From Clostridiales bacterium (GTDB lineage Bacteria; Bacillota; Clostridia; Oscillospirales; Oscillospiraceae), in the NCBI GenBank assembly GCA_019418525.1, contig DYBS01000146.1, forward strand, positions 1-5,982: a DNA stretch of 5,982 nucleotides, in the 5' to 3' direction. A model generated the notes under the pieces. The model had not been told where the DNA came from. It saw only the letters and a list, made by a program, of their open reading frames with translations, and searched no databases. Position 1 is the stretch's first letter. Each line of letters starts with the position of its first letter. Positions 1-5,982 of the stretch are shown here, one piece after another. The translations under genes were made by a program, and so were the position numbers.

Positions 1-1
1 C

Positions 2-670
2 CCCTATGCCCTCCCCCTCGCCTCTGACGGACAGGAGGCCCTGGTACGGGCAGAGGCCGAAAACGGCGTGGGCGGGCTTCTTTTCACCCTGGAGGAGGGC
101 CGGGTCCGCTGCCACTGCGCCCCCGCCGCGCCGCCGCCTGCCCAGCACTATTTTCGCTGGGAGGCTTTGACCGCTTATCCGGCCCTGTGGAACGGCTTTG
201 GCCGCTGCACCGCGGCAGAACTGGAGAATACCCCCCTCCTGTACGGCATGTATCTGGACGATCGGCCGGAGCGGCTGGCGCGCATGTCGGAGCAGCTGGA
301 GGGCTGCGGTCTAACCCTTGATTTCTACCGAGATGTGTACACCACTTCCCGATGGTATCTGGAGGTATACAGCGCTCAGGCCTCCAAGGGCCGGGCATTG
401 GCGGAGCTGCGGCGGCTGTACGGCCTATCCCATGTAGTGGGCTTTGGAGATGGGCAAAACGACCTGTCCCTCTTTGCCGCCTGCGATGAGGGCTATGCTG
501 TGGCCAACGCCTGCCCCGCCCTGAAGGAGCGGGCCACCGGGATCATCGGAAGCAACGAAGCCGACGGCGTGGCCGTCTTTCTGAAGGAGAAATGGGACCA
601 TGAAATCCATTCTGATCGTCAGCCACTGTTTTCTCAACACCGCGGCCAAGTGCCGGGGCTACCGGAATGA
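2..670 (+). CDS. HAD superfamily (Cof/HAD-IIB-like) phosphatase, C-terminal part, 5' end outside window
   Basis: The reading frame is open from base 2 (beginning PYALPLASDGQEAL) with no convincing start, so this is the last 222 residues of a longer cytoplasmic hydrolase. HAD-IIB enzymes remove phosphate from small phosphorylated metabolites, often sugar phosphates. The C-terminal HAD motifs are visible: the conserved Lys of motif III in ASKGRAL (codon 386-388) and motif IV, GDGQND (446-463), whose acidic residues bind Mg2+. These are followed by the usual A-x-x-NA and NEADGVA segments. The catalytic DxD motif I and motif II must lie upstream of the window. The first ~110 visible residues would belong to the cap domain. 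The protein ends unusually: after the normal family end near LKEKW (about base 594) some 24 extra residues run through the start of the next gene in another frame. Family assignment is confident; substrate is unknown. Confidence 0.85.
   Translation, partial: PYALPLASDGQEALVRAEAENGVGGLLFTLEEGRVRCHCAPAAPPPAQHYFRWEALTAYPALWNGFGRCTAAELENTPLLYGMYLDDRPERLARMSEQLEGCGLTLDFYRDVYTTSRWYLEVYSAQASKGRALAELRRLYGLSHVVGFGDGQNDLSLFAACDEGYAVANACPALKERATGIIGSNEADGVAVFLKEKWDHEIHSDRQPLFSQHRGQVPGLPE
584..589 (+). promoter_or_regulatory. Ribosome binding site of the TudS-like gene
   Basis: AAGGAG lies 10 bases before the ATG at 600, inside the end of the phosphatase gene. It supports the start at 600 although that start overlaps the upstream gene by 71 bp. 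The out-of-frame ATG at 592 is too close to it to be used. Confidence 0.7.
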
Positions 671-1166
671 GGCCATCCGGGCCGAGGAGGACCTGCGGCG
701 CTCTCTACTCCACCGGGCGGTGGACGGGGGCGTGCAGCTCCTCCAGCTGCCCTGTCCGGAGCTGATGCTCTACGGCCTGGACCGCTGGGGCCACACCCGG
801 GACCAGTTCGACAACCCCTTCTTCCGCCAAAGGTGTCGGGAGCTGCTGGAGCCGGTGCTCCTCCAGCTCCAGGCCTACGCCGCGGCGGAGGACGTGAAGC
901 TTCTGGGGGTGCTGGGCATCGACGGCAGCCCCAGCTGCGGCGTGAAGTACACCTGTACCGGCCCCTGGGGGGGCGATTTCGGCGGCCGGGACGTGAGCGG
1001 CGTGCTGGCCCAGGCCCGGACCGCCCCCGGCCCCGGGGTGCTGATGGAGGTCCTGCGGGAGGAGTTGGACCGGCTGGGGCTGGCGCTGCCCATGGACGGG
1101 CTGTACGCCCGGGAGCCGGAGCGGGCCCTGGCCCTGCTGGGCGGAGAGGAGGAACACCATGGCTGA
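600..1166 (+). CDS. TudS/DUF523-related putative Fe-S desulfidase (CD3072-like)
   Basis: This 188-residue cytoplasmic protein resembles the DUF523/TudS group, in which thiouracil desulfidase uses a [4Fe-4S] cluster held by three cysteines to remove sulfur from a thio-compound. Three family-like cysteine motifs are visible in the right order: SHCFLN (Cys10), LPCPE (Cys52) and GSPSCG (Cys113). Extra cysteines occur at 18 (in KCRGY), 79 and 119. The motif wording differs from classic DUF523 (SACLLG, VCPE, SPSCG), which fits the subfamily named after Clostridioides difficile CD3072 and described only as TudS-related. The start at 600 is favoured because Cys10 lies just inside it and AAGGAG precedes it. 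The gene overlaps the phosphatase gene by 71 bp and the ATPase gene by 8 bp, so coupled translation is likely. No activity is proven for this subfamily; the natural substrate is unknown. Confidence 0.75.
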   Translation: MKSILIVSHCFLNTAAKCRGYRNEAIRAEEDLRRSLLHRAVDGGVQLLQLPCPELMLYGLDRWGHTRDQFDNPFFRQRCRELLEPVLLQLQAYAAAEDVKLLGVLGIDGSPSCGVKYTCTGPWGGDFGGRDVSGVLAQARTAPGPGVLMEVLREELDRLGLALPMDGLYAREPERALALLGGEEEHHG

Positions 1167-2199
1167 GATCGTGCTGGAGCATGTCTCCAAGTCTTTCGGG
1201 AACACCCAGGTCATCGAGGACCTGAGCCTCACCCTCCGCTCGGGGGCCTTCACCGTGCTGCTGGGGCCCTCGGGCTGCGGCAAGACCACCCTGCTGCGGA
1301 TGATTGCCGGTATCGGCCCGGCCACCAGCGGGCATGTCTACATGGACGGCGTGGACATCACCGACGTGCCGCCCGGACGGCGGAACGTGGCCATGGTGTT
1401 CCAGAGCTACGCCATCTACCCCACCATGACGGTGCGGGAGAATATCGAGTTCTGTCTCAAGAACAACAAGGTCCCCAAGGCCGAGCGCAAGCGCCGGGTG
1501 GAGCAGGTAGCCAGAACGGTGGGTCTGGAGGAGTATTTAAGCCGCAAACCCTCCCAGCTCTCCGGCGGCCAGCGCCAGCGCATTGCCCTGGCCCGGGCCC
1601 TGGTGAAGGAGCCCGCCGTCTTTCTCATGGATGAGCCCCTCAGCAACCTGGACGCCAAGCTCCGCACCGCCATGCGCAGCGAGCTCATCCAGCTCCACCA
1701 GGAGTTGGGGGCCACCTTCGTCTACGTCACCCACGACCAGACCGAGTCCATGGCCATGGCCGACCACATCGTGCTGATGAACGAGGGGAAGATCATGCAG
1801 CAGGGGGACCCGGAGGTCATCTACCGGGACCCGGACAACATCTTCACTGCCCAGTTTATCGGTACGCCCCCCACCAACATCCTGCCCCTGTCCGGTAGTG
1901 GGTGCCGGGTGGGCTACCGGCCCGAGCGGGTCCACTTCCTGGGCGAGGGGGAGCCCATGGCCTATATTCGCTCCGGCTCCATCGTCACCCGGGAGATGCT
2001 GGGCGCCGAGGTCCTCTACAAGGTCCATGTGGCCGAGGGGGACGTGATGGTACACAGCGGCTGCTTCCAGTACCGCGCCGGGGACCGGGTGTATTTGGGC
2101 GTGGCGGAGGAGGACCTGTACTTCTTCGATGAGAACGGCGCGCGCATCCGCTCGGACTGCGAGGCGCTGATGGCCCACCTGCAGGAGGGTCAGGCATGA
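1159..2199 (+). CDS. ABC importer ATPase, UgpC/MalK/MsmK-type (carbohydrate uptake family CUT1)
   Basis: This 346-residue protein would be the cytoplasmic motor that hydrolyses ATP to drive the two permeases encoded downstream. All nucleotide-binding motifs are intact: Walker A GPSGCGKTT (residues 36-44, Lys42), Q-loop Gln82 in MVFQSYAIYP, signature LSGGQ (134-138), Walker B VFLMDE (154-159) with Glu159, D-loop SNLD (162-165) and switch His192 in VTHD. After about residue 240 comes a TOBE-type regulatory region containing VGYRPERV, a segment typical of MalK/UgpC relatives. At 346 residues it is slightly short for the family (about 355-375) but shows no sign of truncation. The ATG at 1159 has a GGAGAGGAGGA purine run just upstream (1142-1152). 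It overlaps the desulfidase-like gene by 8 bp and the first permease by ATGA. Many Firmicutes share one such ATPase among several importers; here the importer has its own. Confidence 0.95.
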   Translation: MAEIVLEHVSKSFGNTQVIEDLSLTLRSGAFTVLLGPSGCGKTTLLRMIAGIGPATSGHVYMDGVDITDVPPGRRNVAMVFQSYAIYPTMTVRENIEFCLKNNKVPKAERKRRVEQVARTVGLEEYLSRKPSQLSGGQRQRIALARALVKEPAVFLMDEPLSNLDAKLRTAMRSELIQLHQELGATFVYVTHDQTESMAMADHIVLMNEGKIMQQGDPEVIYRDPDNIFTAQFIGTPPTNILPLSGSGCRVGYRPERVHFLGEGEPMAYIRSGSIVTREMLGAEVLYKVHVAEGDVMVHSGCFQYRAGDRVYLGVAEEDLYFFDENGARIRSDCEALMAHLQEGQA

Positions 2200-3110
2200 G
2201 GCGGGGGGAAAAGCGGCTCCGGCCGGCGCGCCGGAAGGCCCACGGCCCTGGAGTGGTCCCCTACCTGCTGGTGGGGCCGGCCATGGTGCTGCTGTTCATC
2301 TTTGTGTTCTATCCTCTGGTCAATCTGGTCTACCTCAGCTTTTTCGACTACAACCTCATCAGTGAAAAGACCTTCGTGGGTCTGAAAAACTATAAAGTGC
2401 TCTTCTTGGTCAAGACCGACTTTCTGGAGGCCCTGCGGAACACGGCGGTCTATACCGTGACCGTCCTCTTTTTTAGCCTCCTGCTGGCCGTCCTCTTCGC
2501 CCTGTGGCTGGAGCCGGAGAGCCGGATGAACCACTTTTTGCAAAAGAGCATGTTCACCCCCTACCTCATCTCCATGGTGTCCTGTGCCTACATCTGGTCC
2601 TGGATGTACGACGCCGACAGCGGTATCCTCAACGCCATGCTGGAGCTGTTCGGCCTGCCTCTGTCCCGGTGGCTCAACGACTCGGACCTGGCCCTCTTCT
2701 GTGTGGCGGCGGTGGCGGTGTGGAAGAGCCTGGGGTATTACCTCATCATCGTCATGGCCTCCATCCGCTCCATTCCCAGTGAGATCCTGGAGGCGGCGGC
2801 TCTGGACAACACCCCGCCGGTGCGGAAGTTCTTCCGCATCACTTTGCCCATGATCTCCCCCCAGCTCTTCTTCCTCCTCATCACCATCACCATCAGCTCC
2901 TTCAAGGTCTTTGATGTGGTACGGGTGATGACCGACGGCGGGCCGGGCAACTCCACCGATGTGGTGGTGACCTACATCTACCGCTACGCCTTCCAGATGA
3001 ACGCCCGGGTGGGCTACGCCTCAGCGGCGGGCACGGTACTGCTGGTGATCCTGATGATCCTGACCTACTTCTATTTCCGGGTGCTGAGTAAGCGCGTCTA
3101 CTATCGCTAA
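2196..3110 (+). CDS. ABC sugar-type permease, first subunit (UgpA/MalF-like)
   Basis: This 304-residue inner-membrane protein is one half of the transport channel. A basic cytoplasmic N-terminus (MRRGEKRLRPARRK) is followed by about six membrane segments near residues 20-48, 82-104, 118-138, 165-189, 222-242 and 275-297. Family landmarks are FVGLKNY (60-66), DADSGILN (139-146) and MTDGGPGNST (245-254). The EAA loop that docks on the ATPase spans residues 199-218, EAAALDNTPPVRKFFRITLP; the glycine normally found after the Asp is Asn205. The start codon overlaps the ATPase stop codon (ATGA), with GGAGGG upstream at 2184-2189, so translation is probably coupled. The next gene, a second permease, follows after 12 bp. 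The family is certain, but the substrate cannot be inferred from this subunit. Confidence 0.93.
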   Translation: MRRGEKRLRPARRKAHGPGVVPYLLVGPAMVLLFIFVFYPLVNLVYLSFFDYNLISEKTFVGLKNYKVLFLVKTDFLEALRNTAVYTVTVLFFSLLLAVLFALWLEPESRMNHFLQKSMFTPYLISMVSCAYIWSWMYDADSGILNAMLELFGLPLSRWLNDSDLALFCVAAVAVWKSLGYYLIIVMASIRSIPSEILEAAALDNTPPVRKFFRITLPMISPQLFFLLITITISSFKVFDVVRVMTDGGPGNSTDVVVTYIYRYAFQMNARVGYASAAGTVLLVILMILTYFYFRVLSKRVYYR

Positions 3111-3122
3111 GGAGGACTTGCC

Positions 3123-3974
3123 ATGAAGCTGACCTCTCCCCGGGCCTACCGCCTGCGGCGGCGGGTGCTGGGTGTCCTGTCCTTTCTCTTCAAGGCGGCC
3201 ATGGTGGTCTTTTTCCTCTTCCCCTTCTACTGGATGATCACCACCGCCTTCAAGACCTATGGGGAGTCCATCCGCTTTCCCCCCACCCTCTGGCCGGAGA
3301 CCTTCACGCCGGAGGCCTTTCTCGATGTGTGGCAGCGCATCGACATCCCCCAATATTTCAAAAATTCCCTGCTGGTGGCTCTGGGCGTGGTGGCGCTCCA
3401 GGCCCTGTTCAACATCCCGGCCGCCTACGGCTTTGCTCGCTACGAGTTCAGGGGCAAGAAGTGGATGTGGGCCCTGGTGATGCTGGCCTTTATGATCCCC
3501 ACCCAGATCACCTTCCTCCCCGTGTACATCCTCTTCTCCAAGGCCAAGCTTCTGGGGACCCTCTGGCCCCAGATCCTCCCCTTTGCCGCCAACGCCTACG
3601 GCATCTTCCTCATGCGGCAGTCCTTCCTCCAGGTCCCCGACGAACTGGTGGAGGCGGCGCGCATGGACAACGCCGGGGAGTGGAAGATCCTGACCCGCAT
3701 CATGCTGCCCATGTGCCGCTCCAGCATCATCACGGCGGAGCTGTTCAGCTTCATCAGCACATGGAACTCCTATTTCTGGCCTCTGGTGATGACCAACTCC
3801 GACCAAGTACGGCCCCTCACGCTGGCCATGCAGCGCCTTCAGGACGCCAACCAGGGCCTGGACTGGCCGGTGCTGATGGCCGCCAACAGCCTTTTAGTGC
3901 TTCCGGTGCTGCTGCTCTTCCTGCTTCTAAGCCGTCAGATCCTCTCGTCTTTCGGCTACCGTGGCATTAAGTAG
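3123..3974 (+). CDS. ABC sugar-type permease, second subunit (UgpE/MalG-like)
   Basis: This 283-residue inner-membrane protein is the other half of the channel. Membrane segments lie near residues 18-42, 82-104, 114-138, 147-164, 199-221 and 250-270. The segment FPFYWMITTAFK at the end of the first helix, FMIPTQITFLPVY in the third and WNSYFWPL (214-221) are typical of the MalG/UgpE branch. The EAA loop is residues 177-196 (EAARMDNAGEWKILTRIMLP), again with Asn183 where Gly is usual. A strong AAGGAGG (3109-3115) overlaps the stop codon of the first permease and sits 7 bases before the ATG, making the start clear. The two permeases are expected to form a heterodimer bound to a dimer of the ATPase. 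Confidence 0.94.
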   Translation: MKLTSPRAYRLRRRVLGVLSFLFKAAMVVFFLFPFYWMITTAFKTYGESIRFPPTLWPETFTPEAFLDVWQRIDIPQYFKNSLLVALGVVALQALFNIPAAYGFARYEFRGKKWMWALVMLAFMIPTQITFLPVYILFSKAKLLGTLWPQILPFAANAYGIFLMRQSFLQVPDELVEAARMDNAGEWKILTRIMLPMCRSSIITAELFSFISTWNSYFWPLVMTNSDQVRPLTLAMQRLQDANQGLDWPVLMAANSLLVLPVLLLFLLLSRQILSSFGYRGIK

Positions 3975-3990
3975 CCCCCTTTCCTACGGC

Positions 3991-4013
3991 TGCATACATA
4001 CGTTGTATGTGCA
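3991..4013. repeat. Imperfect palindrome upstream of the binding-protein gene (possible operator or RNA hairpin)
   Basis: The sequence reads TGC AT ACATAC GTT GTATGT GCA. The inner arms ACATAC (3996-4001) and GTATGT (4005-4010) are perfect complements around a 3-base loop. TGC and GCA at the ends also pair if AT (3994-3995) is bulged. Because CATA repeats in tandem, a second register exists: CATACA (3993-3998) with TGTATG (4004-4009). It is the only long AT-rich patch in the cluster and lies between the second permease stop and the binding-protein ribosome binding site. It could be a repressor operator or a weak mRNA hairpin; function is inferred, symmetry is seen. Confidence 0.5.
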
Positions 4014-4022
4014 AATATGATC

Positions 4023-4029
4023 AAAGGAG
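4023..4029 (+). promoter_or_regulatory. Ribosome binding site of the substrate-binding protein gene
   Basis: AAAGGAG ends 8 bases before the ATG at 4038. This selects 4038 over two upstream in-frame ATGs: 4017 lies before the site and 4032 is only 2 bases after it. Confidence 0.8.
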
Positions 4030-4037
4030 AAATGGAA

Positions 4038-5405
4038 ATGAAACACAGAGCACTTGCCCTTCTTCTCGCCGGAACCATGGGTCTGACCCTGGCCGCCTGC
4101 GGCGGCGGTAACACCGCCGCTACCCCCACCCCGGACGCCCAGACCTCTCCCAGCGCCTCTCAGGAGAGCGACGAGCCCGCCTACGTCACCGAGCCCATCA
4201 CCATCACCTTCTGGCACGACCGCACCTCCGACACCGACTATGAGTTTCTGAAGAAGTCCATCCAGGAGTTCAACGAGACCAACGAGTACGGCATCACCGT
4301 GGAAGAGGTGGCCCAGGGCTACCTGGACGACGTGCAGGCCGCCATTGAGACCGGCATTGCCGCCGGCGAGACCCCCGTGCTGGCCGACCTGTCCTGCAAC
4401 GGCATCCCCCTCTTCGCCAGTGAGGGTATTCTGGCCGACATGACTCCCTATGTGGAGCGGGACGGCTTTGACATGGACAACGTGGTGAAGGAACTCACCG
4501 ACTACGTCTACTATGATGACCAGATCGTGGCCATGCCCTACACCCGCGGCACCGCCATCCTCTACTACAACAAGGACCTGTACAGTGAGGCCGGCCTGGA
4601 CCACGCCCCCACCACCCTGGAGGAGCTCAACGAGTACGCTGCCAAGATCTATGAGAACTCCGGCAACACCATCCGGGGCATTGGCTACACCATCGAGCCC
4701 ACCTACTACCAGCACTACCTGCTGGAGTCACTCAACGGCGTGGGCTTCATGGACGCAGACGGACTGGGCGCCTCCTGCCTCACCGACGGCTCCATGAGCC
4801 AGTTCCTCACCGACTGGTACAACTGGACCGAGGAGGGCTGGTGTGAGATCCCCGCCCTGTCCAGCGCCAGCTCCGCTATGCAGGAGGACTTCTATAACGG
4901 CAAGCTGGCCGCCTTCGTCTCCAGCTCCAACCGCGCCACCTCCATCTCCCAGCAGGCCGCTGAGATGGGCATTGACCTGGGCATGTCCTACACCGTGGGC
5001 TACGGTGGCTATGCCGCGCCTCTGGGCGGCGGCTCCGTGGGCATCATCGCCGAGGGCCACAGCCAGCAGGAGATCGCCGCCGCCTGGGAATTTGTGAAAT
5101 TCCTGATGAGTGACGAGCAGGTGGCCGCCAACCACATCGAGACCGGCGTGCTGCCCACCACCTACTCCTCCGTGGAGACCGACACCCTGAAGGACTTCTG
5201 GGCCGATCCCGCCAACGAGGGCTACAAGATTTCCTATGAGCAGGTGAAGGACGCCTCCGCCCCCGCCATGTCCCTCTACACCAGCGAGTGGAACAGCGTG
5301 GTGCGCACCGCCTATTCTGACCTGATCCAGGGCCGGGATATCACCCCCGAGCAGGCGCTGGAGAATCTGGACAAGGAGGCCGAAGTGATCTTCCCCGCCA
5401 AGTAA
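4038..5405 (+). CDS. Extracellular lipoprotein substrate-binding protein of the ABC importer (UgpB-like, family 1)
   Basis: This 455-residue protein captures the ligand outside the cell and delivers it to the two permeases. It begins with a lipoprotein signal peptide: basic MKHR, a hydrophobic stretch, then lipobox LAAC with the lipidated Cys21. A flexible linker rich in Gly, Ala, Thr, Pro and Ser (about 22-48) tethers it to the membrane. The mature fold starts at ITITFWHD (54-61), as in many sugar-binding proteins. ILYYNKDLYSEAGL (from 174), DFYNGKLAAF, TGVLPTT and the C-terminal TPEQAL segment match the layout I recall of E. coli UgpB, the glycerol-3-phosphate-binding protein, although this does not fix the ligand. 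It is last in the operon, after a 63-nt gap. It uses almost only GGC for glycine and no GGG, unlike its neighbours, which suggests high expression. A strong terminator follows. Confidence 0.93.
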   Translation: MKHRALALLLAGTMGLTLAACGGGNTAATPTPDAQTSPSASQESDEPAYVTEPITITFWHDRTSDTDYEFLKKSIQEFNETNEYGITVEEVAQGYLDDVQAAIETGIAAGETPVLADLSCNGIPLFASEGILADMTPYVERDGFDMDNVVKELTDYVYYDDQIVAMPYTRGTAILYYNKDLYSEAGLDHAPTTLEELNEYAAKIYENSGNTIRGIGYTIEPTYYQHYLLESLNGVGFMDADGLGASCLTDGSMSQFLTDWYNWTEEGWCEIPALSSASSAMQEDFYNGKLAAFVSSSNRATSISQQAAEMGIDLGMSYTVGYGGYAAPLGGGSVGIIAEGHSQQEIAAAWEFVKFLMSDEQVAANHIETGVLPTTYSSVETDTLKDFWADPANEGYKISYEQVKDASAPAMSLYTSEWNSVVRTAYSDLIQGRDITPEQALENLDKEAEVIFPAK

Positions 5406-5428
5406 TGTAACCCCAGCAGACAAGAGCA

Positions 5429-5481
5429 AAAGCCCCTGGAAGCCTGATTACGGCGCTTCCAGGGGCTTTCTTTCGTTTCTT
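5429..5481. terminator. Strong intrinsic terminator, probably bidirectional
   Basis: Positions 5429-5443 (AAAGCCCCTGGAAGC) pair perfectly over 15 bp with 5455-5469, leaving an 11-nt loop. On the + strand the stem runs into TTTCTTTCGTTTCTT, ending the ABC transporter operon 24 bases after its last stop codon. On the - strand the stem is followed by TTTTGCTCTTG, so it can also end the converging cupin transcript, whose stop codon lies 14 bases before the stem. Confidence 0.92.
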
Positions 5482-5483
5482 GA

Positions 5484-5813
5484 TTACTGATTGGGCACCA
5501 CAGCGAAGAATACCAGGTCGGCGTCGCTGTTGTTGATGAGGCTGTGGCTGTGGCCCTTGGGGCAGTAGTGACACAGTCCCGCCTCCACCGGCTCGTAAGC
5601 GCCGTCATAGAGCACGGTGCCCTTGCCCTGGAGGATGTAGATGATCTCGCTGCTGGTCTCATGGGTGTGCAGCCCCACCGACGCCCCCGGCGCCAGCGTC
5701 CCGTGCAGGATCTTGTTGTACTCGTCCACCTGCATCTTGGCCTTTAATTCCTTCTCGCCGCCGTTGAAATGCTCCAGCACCTTGGTCTCCATCTGATTGA
5801 AGTTCAGGATCAT
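5484..5813 (-). CDS. Small single-domain cupin protein, function unknown
   Basis: This 109-residue protein is one cupin beta-barrel, a fold that usually binds a metal and serves in varied enzymes or small-ligand binding. Both signature motifs fit the consensus exactly. Motif 1 is residues 43-63, from GASVGLHTHETSSE through LQG, giving His49, His51 and Glu56. Motif 2 is residues 79-94, GLCHYCPKGHSHSLIN, giving His90, so all four expected metal ligands are present. There is no signal peptide, so it is cytoplasmic. The ATG at 5813 is chosen because AAAAAGGAGG (5830-5821) sits 7 bases before it; a TTG ten codons further up lacks such a site. The stem of the 5S rRNA terminator ends only about 30 bases before the start, leaving little room for a private promoter. 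It faces the ABC operon, so a shared operon with it is excluded. Specific activity cannot be assigned. Confidence 0.9.
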   Translation of the reverse strand: MILNFNQMETKVLEHFNGGEKELKAKMQVDEYNKILHGTLAPGASVGLHTHETSSEIIYILQGKGTVLYDGAYEPVEAGLCHYCPKGHSHSLINNSDADLVFFAVVPNQ

Positions 5814-5820
5814 ACTGCGT

Positions 5821-5830
5821 CCTCCTTTTT
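5821..5830 (-). promoter_or_regulatory. Ribosome binding site of the cupin gene
   Basis: Read on the - strand, AAAAAGGAGG lies 7 bases before the ATG at 5813-5811. It is near-perfect and decides the start. Confidence 0.85.
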
Positions 5831-5840
5831 CATAGATAGA

Positions 5841-5872
5841 CAAAACGCGGACAGATCGCTCTGTCCGCGTTT
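5841..5872 (-). terminator. Intrinsic terminator after the 5S rRNA gene
   Basis: On the - strand, AAACGCGGACAGA (5872-5860) pairs perfectly over 13 bp with TCTGTCCGCGTTT (5855-5843) around the GNRA-type tetraloop GCGA. The stem leads into TTTTGTCTATC. It begins about 6 bases after the 5S 3' end and is the expected end of an rRNA operon. The U-run is short (four), so some read-through into the cupin gene is possible. Confidence 0.85.
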
Positions 5873-5877
5873 GTGTT

Positions 5878-5982
<105 letters not shown>

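Noticed and set aside
68..670. GTG at 68 as the start of the phosphatase
   Set aside because: The frame is open to the left edge with coding-like sequence, no ribosome binding site precedes 68, and the catalytic N-terminal motifs of the family are missing, so the gene starts outside the window.
3021..3806. Long open frame on the - strand opposite the permease genes (also 1537-2178, 3984-4715 and 4728-5429)
   Set aside because: These are antisense shadows typical of GC-rich DNA: low-complexity Gly/His/Gln/Val-rich translations, no recognisable family and full overlap with genes of certain identity.
4016..4021. TATGAT as a -10 promoter box for the binding-protein gene
   Set aside because: Transcription would begin about 4028, removing most of the ribosome binding site, and no TTGACA-like box lies 17 bases upstream.
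4017..4037. ATG at 4017 or 4032 as start of the binding protein
   Set aside because: The ribosome binding site at 4023-4029 lies after 4017 and too close to 4032. Starting at 4038 gives a normal lipoprotein signal peptide beginning MKHR.
5544..5747. Open + strand frame inside the cupin gene
   Set aside because: It is antisense to an intact cupin with both motifs; the translation is low-complexity and no ribosome binding site is evident.
5811..5843. TTG at 5843 as an upstream start of the cupin, adding ten residues
   Set aside because: It lies in the terminator's T-run with no ribosome binding site, while the ATG at 5813 has a near-perfect one at ideal spacing.
5814..5877. Possible tRNA between the 5S gene and the cupin
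   Set aside because: The only structure is a 13-bp hairpin with a GNRA loop and T-run; no cloverleaf arms or TTC-type loop are present.

Overview
The window looks like a chromosomal segment of a GC-rich, Gram-positive anaerobe of the class Clostridia. By eye it is clearly above 60% GC. Strong AAGGAGG-type ribosome binding sites, a lipoprotein solute-binding protein with a Gly/Thr/Pro/Ser/Ala linker and the 5S rRNA sequence all fit the Oscillospiraceae group (Flavonifractor, Lawsonibacter or Intestinimonas-like). That placement is an inference from style; no database was searched.

Positions 2-5405 (+ strand) hold one tightly packed cluster. In order it encodes a HAD-family (Cof/HAD-IIB-like) phosphatase cut off by the left edge, a small TudS/DUF523-like putative Fe-S desulfidase, the ATPase of a carbohydrate-type ABC importer, its two permeases (UgpA/MalF-like, then UgpE/MalG-like) and its lipoprotein substrate-binding protein (UgpB-like). 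Overlaps of 71, 8 and 4 bp and a 12-bp gap link the first five genes, so they are probably co-transcribed and translationally coupled. A 63-nt leader containing an imperfect palindrome (3991-4013) separates the second permease from the binding-protein gene. A strong hairpin terminator (5429-5481) ends the cluster. The binding protein would capture a sugar-like or phosphorylated polyol ligand outside the cell, the two permeases would form the channel and the ATPase would power uptake. The phosphatase and the desulfidase-like protein may process the imported compound, but the substrate cannot be read from sequence.

Positions 5484-5982 (- strand) run toward this cluster. At the right edge lies the 3' part of a 5S rRNA gene (the 5' dozen or so bases are beyond the window), presumably the end of an rRNA operon. 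It is followed by a 13-bp GNRA-loop terminator and, almost at once, by a small single-domain cupin gene with both cupin motifs intact. The cupin gene and the ABC cluster converge on the shared terminator at 5429-5481. No stretch over 300 bases lacks a gene. I see no mobile element, CRISPR array or tRNA. Nothing here is a clearly new system; the most unusual point is the desulfidase-like gene embedded in a sugar-type ABC transporter operon.
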